Source of the DNA: CALKZN01 sp964633815
GTDB lineage: Bacteria > Pseudomonadota > Gammaproteobacteria > Arenicellales > Arenicellaceae
DNA length: 12,308 nucleotides
Direction: 5' to 3'
NCBI GenBank assembly: GCA_964633815.1
Contig: CAZWHW010000038.1
Span: 1 to 12,308 of the forward strand
Each line of letters opens with the position of its first letter. The stretch's first letter is position 1. Shown in pieces: positions 7,476 through 12,308 of this stretch. The translations under genes were made by a program, and so were the position numbers. The notes under the pieces were generated by a model. It saw only the letters and a list, made by a program, of their open reading frames with translations. It was not told the origin of the DNA and searched no databases.

Positions 7476-8345
7476 TTAACTATGCTCATACATCGACATG
7501 CTTTTGGCAGCAGAAACTGTATTTTGCATCAAACATGCGATTGTCATTGGCCCTACTCCTCCAGGAACTGGCGTTATGGCTGAAGCACTTTGAGCAACAT
7601 CATCATAATCAACATCGCCAACTAACCGGCTTCCAGACTCATCATCAATTCGATTAATACCAACATCGATAACCACCGCTCCAGGTTTAACCCATTCCTT
7701 TTTAACAAGGTGAGGAACACTCACCGCAGCTACAAGAATGTCTGCTTGGTTACATATTTTTTCTATATTAGTGGTTCTCGAATGCACTGTAGTTACTGTG
7801 CAGTTCTCTCGTAAAAGCAACATACCCATAGGTTTTCCCACAATGTTTGAACGACCTATAATCACAGCATGCTTACCACTTAAATCTCCTAATTGTGATT
7901 TCAAGAGAAGCAAGGAGCCCAACGGAGTGCATGGAATCATTCCTTTACTTCCAGTTGAAAGTGAACCGACATTAGTCGTATGAAAACCATCAACATCTTT
8001 CTCTGGCAATATCGCATTAATGATGGCTTGTTCACTAATATGGTCAGGTAAAGGCAATTGAACCAATATGCCATGCACATCATTTCTTTTATTAAGACCG
8101 TCGATGTAACTTACCAATTCTTCTTGCGAGAGATCGCTCTCAAAGTAACGTTCAACTGAACGAATTCCTAACTCTTCACATCTGCGTATTTTGTTACGTA
8201 CATAGACTTGACTTGCAGGGTCTTGGCCAACTAAAACAACTGCAATTGTTGGCAGGGTACCTTTGGCAACCAAACTTGAAACATATTGCTTAAGATCATC
8301 ACAGAGCTTTTGAGCAAATATTTTTCCGTCAATTTTAACTGACAT
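7476..8345 (-). CDS. folD: Bifunctional methylenetetrahydrofolate dehydrogenase/cyclohydrolase
   Basis: FolD (289 residues, normal length) oxidises 5,10-methylene-THF with NADP+ and hydrolyses the product to 10-formyl-THF in the cytosol. Signatures seen: YVRNKIRRCEELGI with Tyr48 and the catalytic Lys52; VQLPLP; the KDVDGFHTTNVGSL and PCTPLG folate-site segments; the nucleotide-binding GRSNIVGKPMGMLL; DVGINR; and TPVPGGVGPMT near the C terminus. It starts 3 bases after the purU stop, with GGAGC just upstream. Most bacteria have a housekeeping folD elsewhere; this operon-linked copy would process the methylene-THF made by the sarcosine oxidase complex and hand it to PurU. Confidence 0.96.
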   Translation of the reverse strand: MSVKIDGKIFAQKLCDDLKQYVSSLVAKGTLPTIAVVLVGQDPASQVYVRNKIRRCEELGIRSVERYFESDLSQEELVSYIDGLNKRNDVHGILVQLPLPDHISEQAIINAILPEKDVDGFHTTNVGSLSTGSKGMIPCTPLGSLLLLKSQLGDLSGKHAVIIGRSNIVGKPMGMLLLRENCTVTTVHSRTTNIEKICNQADILVAAVSVPHLVKKEWVKPGAVVIDVGINRIDDESGSRLVGDVDYDDVAQSASAITPVPGGVGPMTIACLMQNTVSAAKSMSMYEHS

Positions 8346-8348
8346 ATT

Positions 8349-9233
8349 TTAAGCTCCTAAAAATACGACTGTTTTGTTTCCATCAACAAAAACACGACGC
8401 TCAATGTGATATTTAACTGCCCTAGCTAAAGCAAGACACTCATTATCTCGCCCGACTCTCACTAAATCTGCTGGTGAATAATTATGATCTACTCTGGTTA
8501 AAACTTGTTCGATGATAGGGCCTTCATCTAAATCTGAAGTAACATAATGAGCTGTTGCACCAATCACTTTAACCCCTCGATCAAAAGCTTGATGGTATGG
8601 CATTGCTCCCTTAAAGCCAGGTAAAAAAGAATGATGAATATTGATGCATCGCCCACACAATTTTTTAGAAAGATCATCTGACAAGATCTGCATATAACGA
8701 GCTAGAACAACAAATTCAGCGTCGGTTTCTTCGACAATTTCAAGAAGACGTTGCTCTTGTTCAGCTTTGTTTTTCTTATCTTTGTCTATGGGTAGATGTA
8801 CAAAACGAATACCTTCACGCTCTGCCATTGCTCTACATGTTTGATGGTTTGAAACAATGACAGCCACATTCAAATTAAGGTCTCCGTTTCTGGTTCTATA
8901 CAGCAGATCATCTAGGCAATGATCAAACTTAGAAACCATCAATACGACTTTCACTGGCTTTTTAGGGTTATGCATTTTCCATTGCATACCAAACTTTTTT
9001 GCCACTTTTTGAAAACCATTTTCGATTTCATCTATAGAGGGCGCACCTTCTTGCGGCTTAAACAACATGCGCATGAAAAAATTCTCCTTTTCCATGCTAT
9101 CAAATTGCTCAAGAGCGCAAATATAACAAGCTCTTTCAGCTAAATATGTCGACACTGCGGCGACGATACCCGACCCCGCTTGACACTTTATCGTTAAAAT
9201 TAAATTATCTGCATTTGCATCAAAAGCAGTCAT
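8349..9233 (-). CDS. purU: Formyltetrahydrofolate deformylase
   Basis: PurU (294 residues) hydrolyses 10-formyl-THF to formate and free THF. An N-terminal ACT domain (about 10-85, with GSGIVAAVSTYLAE) is followed by a formyltransferase-fold hydrolase domain (about 93-285). The catalytic triad is visible as Asn198 and His200 in NIHHSFLPGFKG and Asp236 in HYVTSDLDEGPII. In other bacteria the ACT domain senses methionine and glycine. It is the first gene of the operon; AGGA lies 8 bases before the ATG. Here it would drain one-carbon units from demethylation and regenerate the THF acceptor for SoxA. purU next to soxBDAG is a known arrangement in proteobacteria. Confidence 0.95.
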   Translation of the reverse strand: MTAFDANADNLILTIKCQAGSGIVAAVSTYLAERACYICALEQFDSMEKENFFMRMLFKPQEGAPSIDEIENGFQKVAKKFGMQWKMHNPKKPVKVVLMVSKFDHCLDDLLYRTRNGDLNLNVAVIVSNHQTCRAMAEREGIRFVHLPIDKDKKNKAEQEQRLLEIVEETDAEFVVLARYMQILSDDLSKKLCGRCINIHHSFLPGFKGAMPYHQAFDRGVKVIGATAHYVTSDLDEGPIIEQVLTRVDHNYSPADLVRVGRDNECLALARAVKYHIERRVFVDGNKTVVFLGA

Positions 9234-9335
9234 AGCTCAATTCCTGTTCATTCAGTTAAATTATTATTATTTGTTAAGTACCAGCTTTTATTTCTGGCCT
9301 AACCCTTACTTCGAATAAGTTTAGTTTAAAAATAA
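9234..9335 (-). promoter_or_regulatory. Operon leader upstream of purU with a candidate operator
   Basis: This AT-rich stretch precedes the first operon gene and must hold its promoter if the operon is expressed from its own start. The sequence at 9305-9319 (CTTACTTCGAATAAG) is an imperfect inverted repeat around TTCGAA and could be an operator or small hairpin. A TAATAAT stretch near 9263-9270 could serve as a -10 box, but I see no convincing -35 at the right distance. No riboswitch was recognised. Confidence 0.3.
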
Positions 9336-9341
9336 TTAGGG

Positions 9342-9773
9342 GTGTTTATAGGTGGCAGCAGGATTATTAATGATGAAATCTTAAAACTATTGAAGAAGGC
9401 CGCTTACGCGAATTTGGCGAAGAGTATATACAATCTACCCAAGTAGATCGTCAAAAAGCCCCATTTTTTATTGATAAAATGCCAAATAATTTTAAGCACT
9501 TAGGGTTAATTAAAGCAATTTTACCTAATGCTAAAATTATAGATGCACGAAGGCACCCAATAGCTTGTTGCTTCTCAGGTTACAAACAATTATTTGCAGA
9601 AGGACAAGAATTTAGCTACAGCCTAGATGACATTGGCAAATATTATCGAGGCTATGTAGAGCTTATGAGGCATTGGAATTCAGTAATGCCAGGTGAGATT
9701 TTAAAAGTTCAATATGAAGATGTGGTTGAAAACTTAGAGCAACAAGTAAGACGTATTCTAGATTTTTGCGGAT
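9342..9773 (+). pseudogene. Sulfotransferase fragment, broken at both ends
   Basis: The frame open from 9377 encodes the middle of a PAPS-type sulfotransferase, of the kind often attached to TPR domains. It includes APFFIDKMPNNF, HLGLIKAILPNAKIIDARRHP and CCFSGYKQLFAEGQEF, and the later VQYEDVVENLEQQVRRILDFCGL. DARRHP...C-C-F-S matches the 3'-phosphate-binding region (R-D/H-P...S). It is truncated at DFCGL by the IS3-family element, and the last codons of the open frame belong to the IS. Upstream, a different frame (9342-9392) reads VFIGGSR...NDEILKLL; VFIGGS resembles the start of the 5'-phosphosulfate loop, but the rest of that loop is missing. A one-base shift near 9392 would join the two parts. 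It is non-functional; the left boundary is uncertain. Confidence 0.72.
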
Positions 9774-9799
9774 TGTACGTCGTCAGAACCTTTTGGACA
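9774..9799 (+). repeat. Left terminal inverted repeat of the IS
   Basis: The end begins TGTACGTCGTCAGAACC and matches the opposite end at 21 of 26 positions. The transposase reads toward this end, so it is the 3' side of the element. Confidence 0.85.
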
Positions 9800-9833
9800 G
9801 ATCTGGCTCTAGTCTAAGGGAGTATCCCGCCCA

Positions 9834-10642
9834 TCAGTTGAGCTGATTTGCTCGGTTATCATAATGGTTTTGCTTGCGCATCGCCAAAGTTTTCAGTTTG
9901 ATACGCTCTCGTCTTTTGAGTATGGCCTGACCTCGGCCGTAGTAAACATCGGCGAGCGTCAGGTTTTCTAGGGACTCGTGGTACCGTTCGTAGTTGTAAT
10001 AATTCACGAACTCACCAATCCTTGTTTTTAGCTCATTTGGTAGGTAGTAATTCTCTAACAAGACCTGGTTTTTCATAGAGCGTCGTCTAGGGTGTCAGAC
10101 ACATCGCTCGCGGTCATTGAAGTACATAATCGCCAAGCAACAATGAACCGAGAGTAGTCGTCCAATACGCTTGAGAGATAATACCAACCCCAGCCAAGTA
10201 TCTTGAAGTAGGTAAAGTCAGTCTGCCACATCTCGTTCACTCGGCGGGTGGGGTGCTGGAACTTATCAGACGCCTGCATCAGGATATACGCCGGGCTGGT
10301 AATGAGATCCAGCGCCTTGAGAAGCCGATAGACACTGGATTCTGAGATAAACTGCCCTTGATCTGTATAACTTACCGCCAGCTCCCTCGGGGACAATTCA
10401 GGCTTCTCCAGCGCCAGTTCAATAACCGCATCGCATTCACTTTGAGACAGCTTGTTCCACACCGATTCAGGGCATGGTTTACGATCATGCAAGCCCTCTA
10501 ACCCATACTCTTCAAAGCGCCCAAGCCAATTGTAGAATGTGGACTTGGTAATATCCAAACGCTGCAAAGTCTGGCGAACGGGTAAGTTAGACTGCTCGAC
10601 AAGACGAATGATTTCTTCCTTTTCAGCAGCCAAATATCTCAT
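9834..10642 (-). pseudogene. IS3-family OrfB transposase with internal deletion
   Basis: OrfB supplies the DDE integrase-fold (rve) catalytic domain. The N-terminal 189 residues (10642-10073) contain the HTH-like region and WQTDFTYFKILGWGWYYLS with the first catalytic Asp, ending at VSDTLDDAL followed by TGA. The remaining 80 residues resume in another frame at MKNQVLLENYYLP (10076-9834), including YHESLENLTLADVYYGRGQ. Intact relatives carry about 60 residues between these segments, with the LLSDNG aspartate and the PQTQGKIERWH glutamate. Both are absent, along with the frame. The ATG overlaps the orfA stop by 4 bases, and a run of seven A residues (10677-10671, minus strand) could be a frameshift site for an OrfAB fusion. 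Confidence 0.9.
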
Positions 10643-11013
10643 ATATCGCCCTCCCCATCCCCGAGCATGCTTTTTTTGAGAAGCCGATTTTCCAGCATCA
10701 ACTCTGCCAGTGTTTCTTTCAACGCCAGACTTTCACTGCGCAAGCCTTTGACTTCATCGGACGTTGCCTCGCGTACCGTGTCGCCAGCAAGACGTTTCTT
10801 ACCTGCTTCGAGAAACTCCTTGCTCCAACGGTAATACAGATTTTGGTTAATGCCTTCCTTACGGCACAGTGCAGCAACACTCTCTTCACCGCGCAGACCT
10901 TCCAGAACTATCCGAATCTTTTCTTCGGATGAATAATGACGCCGGGTCGCTCTGCGAATATCTCGTACGGTTTTCTCTGCACTTCGTTTGTTTGATTTAG
11001 AATAAGTCATCAT
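10639..11013 (-). CDS. IS3-family OrfA (helix-turn-helix protein)
   Basis: This 124-residue protein is the DNA-binding partner of the IS transposase and recognises the element ends. Residues 27-72 form the HTH_Tnp_1 domain (YSSEEKIRIVLEGLRGEESV, CRKEGINQNLYYRW), followed by a leucine-rich heptad region (LRSESLALKETLAELMLENR) that serves as a zipper in this family. It appears intact. AGAGG lies 6 bases before the first of two adjacent ATG codons. The product may still bind the element ends, but without a functional OrfB it cannot support transposition. Confidence 0.92.
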   Translation of the reverse strand: MMTYSKSNKRSAEKTVRDIRRATRRHYSSEEKIRIVLEGLRGEESVAALCRKEGINQNLYYRWSKEFLEAGKKRLAGDTVREATSDEVKGLRSESLALKETLAELMLENRLLKKSMLGDGEGDI

Positions 11014-11070
11014 CGTTTCCTCTTGGGTTAACGATGAACGAAAAGTCTCTCTTAAACAATCACCTTAAAT

Positions 11071-11096
11071 TGTCCAACTGGTGCTGACGGGGTACA
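11071..11096 (-). repeat. Right terminal inverted repeat of the IS
   Basis: Read on the minus strand it begins TGTACCCCGTCAGCACC. It is the 5' end relative to orfA and is directly fused to the GNAT N-terminal fragment. Confidence 0.85.
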
Positions 11097-11274
11097 ATTG
11101 CTCAATTGTTGTTTCAATGAATTACTTTGTATCGGAAGCTGATTTTGTAAAGTCTAACCACGGTAACCATTCTCGCAGATGTTCCCGGTTTAAGTCTGTC
11201 AGCTCGAATAGCTCCTGAGCATGATCCTCTCGAAGTAATTCCAGTGATATAACGTTATTTACTCGGATTTCCAT
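11097..11274 (-). pseudogene. GNAT acetyltransferase, N-terminal fragment (RimJ/RimL type)
   Basis: From the ATG at 11274, 50 codons encode MEIRVNNVISLELLREDHA and then HLREWLPWLDFTKS, typical of the start of RimJ/RimL-type acetyltransferases. Codon 51 (11124-11122) is TAA, but the same frame continues with FIETTIEQ, which fits the next helix of the family, before meeting the IS end at 11096. The gene therefore carries a nonsense change as well as the interruption. It starts 12 bases inside the cassette after the attC box at 11285-11291. The C-terminal part of apparently the same gene is at 648-446; roughly 50 central residues are missing from the window. Confidence 0.82.
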
Positions 11275-11284
11275 AATTTGTGAT

Positions 11285-11365
11285 GCTTAACGCCGCTGGC
11301 ATGGGCGCGAACGTAGTGAGCGTCCAAGCACCAAAGGTGCGTTTTTATGCCTAGCCTTGTTATAT
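11285..11365 (-). other. attC recombination site of the DUF2059 cassette
   Basis: Read on the minus strand, this 81-base stretch begins ATATAAC and ends GTTAAGC, the latter a perfect GTTRRRY box. The inner arms AAGGCTAGGCAT and ATGCCAGCGGC are largely complementary, and small hairpins (GCACC with GGTGC, ACGCTCAC with GTTCGC nearby) occupy the centre. It follows the stop of the 306-codon gene by a few bases and precedes the GNAT start by about 11, the standard cassette arrangement. The first box departs from RYYYAAC at one position. Its sequence differs clearly from the site at 369-451, as is usual in chromosomal arrays with mixed cassette origins. Confidence 0.78.
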
Positions 11366-11371
11366 GCCTTG

Positions 11372-12292
11372 TTAGTAAACAAGATTAGCTCCAAATTCTG
11401 GCATTTTTCCATTTTGGGCCAGAATGGCCCAAACTTCTAATTTGTCATCAGACATTTTCCAAAATTTAGAACAGAGCTCAAAATACTTTAATACAGCATC
11501 AAGCCTTTTAGCCTCTAATAGTTCTTTAGCTAAACTCATATTGGGGCCAAAAGTATCGAGCTGAGGTGAACCAGGAGTTTCTCCTGATTTAAGAAGATAC
11601 ATTTCGGCTTTCTCAATCTCGCCTTTACGCAGTGCAACTTGGCCTAAGACCATATTACCAAAATGAATTGCATTTCCGTAATTCCAGTCTCTAGGTTCAA
11701 CAGAAGAAAGATGTAAAAGTTCTTTTGCCAAACTTTCAGCTTTAGATAAATCTTTATTAACCTCTGATTTCGCTAGGTCAGCAAGAGCGTAGTAGCGAGG
11801 CAACTCAGGCTCTCTCTCATTATCCAATTTTGATTGCGATTTTTTCAACCTTTCTCTTTCAGACTCTATCATTTTTGTAAGTTCACCAATATTTTTCTGA
11901 ACTTGATCTACCCCCAATTGGGCTCCTTGACCAATCAGTTCAGGCATTTTTAAAATTGTCTTTTTGCCCGTTGAGGTACTATAAAATGCATTGATATCTT
12001 TCAGCTCTTCTAAGGTAAAGGCGTTAGAGTAAATTTCCACCATACCGCTCTTTAAACTTTCATAGCTCATATATTTAGAAAAATATTCTAGCATCACACC
12101 TTTATAAGGCGCCATCTCTGGAGCCTGTTGAAGTTGAACATCCAACATTTGAGATATCGATGCTTGAAGAGTATCTTCCATATTAATTGAATCTAAAAGT
12201 TTTGCAGCTTCCACATCTTTCTGTTCATCAGCAAATACTCTCGATGAAAGCAAAAGACTAAGTAAGCATAAAGTAAATGTAATTTTTCTCAT
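11372..12292 (-). CDS. Exported DUF2059-domain protein with TPR-like C terminus (cassette gene)
   Basis: This 306-residue protein begins with a signal peptide (MRK, then a hydrophobic core to about residue 18, probable cleavage at VFA-D after residue 21), so it is predicted to be periplasmic. Residues about 35-125 resemble DUF2059: an alpha-helical region with VEIYSNAFTLEELKDINAFY and STGKKTILKMPEL, the usual conserved core. A charged, probably coiled-coil stretch (KMIESERERLKKSQSKL, about 139-156) leads into three or so TPR-like helix pairs (about 165-285, e.g. QVALRKGEIEKAEMYLLKSG). GGAGA precedes the ATG. It lies at the window edge, follows cassette rules (attC just downstream), and has no assigned function. 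DUF2059 proteins are of unknown role. Confidence 0.75.
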   Translation of the reverse strand: MRKITFTLCLLSLLLSSRVFADEQKDVEAAKLLDSINMEDTLQASISQMLDVQLQQAPEMAPYKGVMLEYFSKYMSYESLKSGMVEIYSNAFTLEELKDINAFYSTSTGKKTILKMPELIGQGAQLGVDQVQKNIGELTKMIESERERLKKSQSKLDNEREPELPRYYALADLAKSEVNKDLSKAESLAKELLHLSSVEPRDWNYGNAIHFGNMVLGQVALRKGEIEKAEMYLLKSGETPGSPQLDTFGPNMSLAKELLEAKRLDAVLKYFELCSKFWKMSDDKLEVWAILAQNGKMPEFGANLVY

Positions 12293-12308
12293 TGATTCTC
12301 CATTAGTA

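Larger units (their letters stand above)
649..11096. other. About 10.4 kb block inserted in a split integron cassette
   Basis: Everything between the two GNAT fragments (IS remnant, palindrome, FAD oxidoreductase, soxGADB, folD, purU, sulfotransferase fragment, defective IS) is foreign to the cassette. It is bounded on both sides by IS3-family sequence, but by two different elements, and contains no attC site. The boundaries are an approximate junction near 648 and the precise IS end at 11096. Insertion by successive IS events with deletions is inferred. Confidence 0.72.
9774..11096 (-). mobile_element. IS3-family insertion sequence, complete ends, defective transposase
   Basis: This element of about 1.3 kb is bounded by imperfect 26-base terminal inverted repeats starting TGTAC (21 of 26 matching). 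It has the IS3-family pair of overlapping genes orfA and orfB on the minus strand. orfB has lost about 60 codons including two of three catalytic acidic residues, so the element cannot move itself. The three bases outside the left end (GAT) and right end (ATT) differ, so there is no target-site duplication. The left flank is sulfotransferase DNA and the right flank is GNAT cassette DNA, so the flanks were joined by rearrangement rather than simple insertion. It is visibly GC-richer than the neighbouring sox genes. Confidence 0.9.

Noticed and set aside
649..11096. A classical composite transposon carrying the sox operon
   Set aside because: The IS sequences at the two borders are different elements with different end repeats, and one is only a remnant. 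They cannot have moved the block together as a matched pair.
1..12308. CRISPR array, tRNA or rRNA genes, integron integrase or attI
   Set aside because: No spaced direct repeats, cloverleaf sequences, rRNA sequence or tyrosine recombinase motifs were seen on either strand.

Overview
The window reads as part of a chromosomal integron cassette array from an AT-rich, probably marine, gammaproteobacterium. That placement is inferred from base composition, attC-type sites and gene content. No integrase gene or attI site lies in the window, so the array continues outside it. All cassette genes and the main metabolic operon lie on the minus strand, so the text below follows the minus strand from right to left.

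Right flank (12308 to 11097): an exported DUF2059/TPR-like protein, an attC-like site at 11285-11365, then the first 50 codons of a RimJ/RimL-type GNAT acetyltransferase. Left flank (648 to 1): the last 67 or so codons of the same kind of GNAT gene, whose stop codon lies in a second attC-like site (369-451). After that comes a 66-residue cassette protein that looks like a free-standing sigma-70 region 1.1 domain. The natural reading is that one GNAT cassette has been split, with loss of its middle, by about 10.4 kb of foreign DNA (about 649-11096).

The inserted block, right to left, contains: a complete-ended IS3-family element (9774-11096) whose transposase has lost its catalytic core; a degraded sulfotransferase fragment on the plus strand (about 9342-9773); a tight operon purU-folD-soxB-soxD-soxA-soxG (9233-2251); a FAD-dependent oxidoreductase broken by an in-frame TGA (2189-843); a palindromic AT-rich repeat cluster (784-835); and the 3' end of a different IS3-family element (649-780).

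The operon makes a coherent one-carbon module. A heterotetrameric sarcosine oxidase-type enzyme (SoxBDAG) demethylates sarcosine or a related N-methyl amino acid and passes the one-carbon unit to tetrahydrofolate as 5,10-methylene-THF. FolD oxidises and hydrolyses this to 10-formyl-THF, and PurU releases formate and regenerates THF. The six core genes look intact, while almost everything around them (GNAT, both IS elements, sulfotransferase, downstream oxidoreductase) is broken. This suggests an old, rearranged acquisition.
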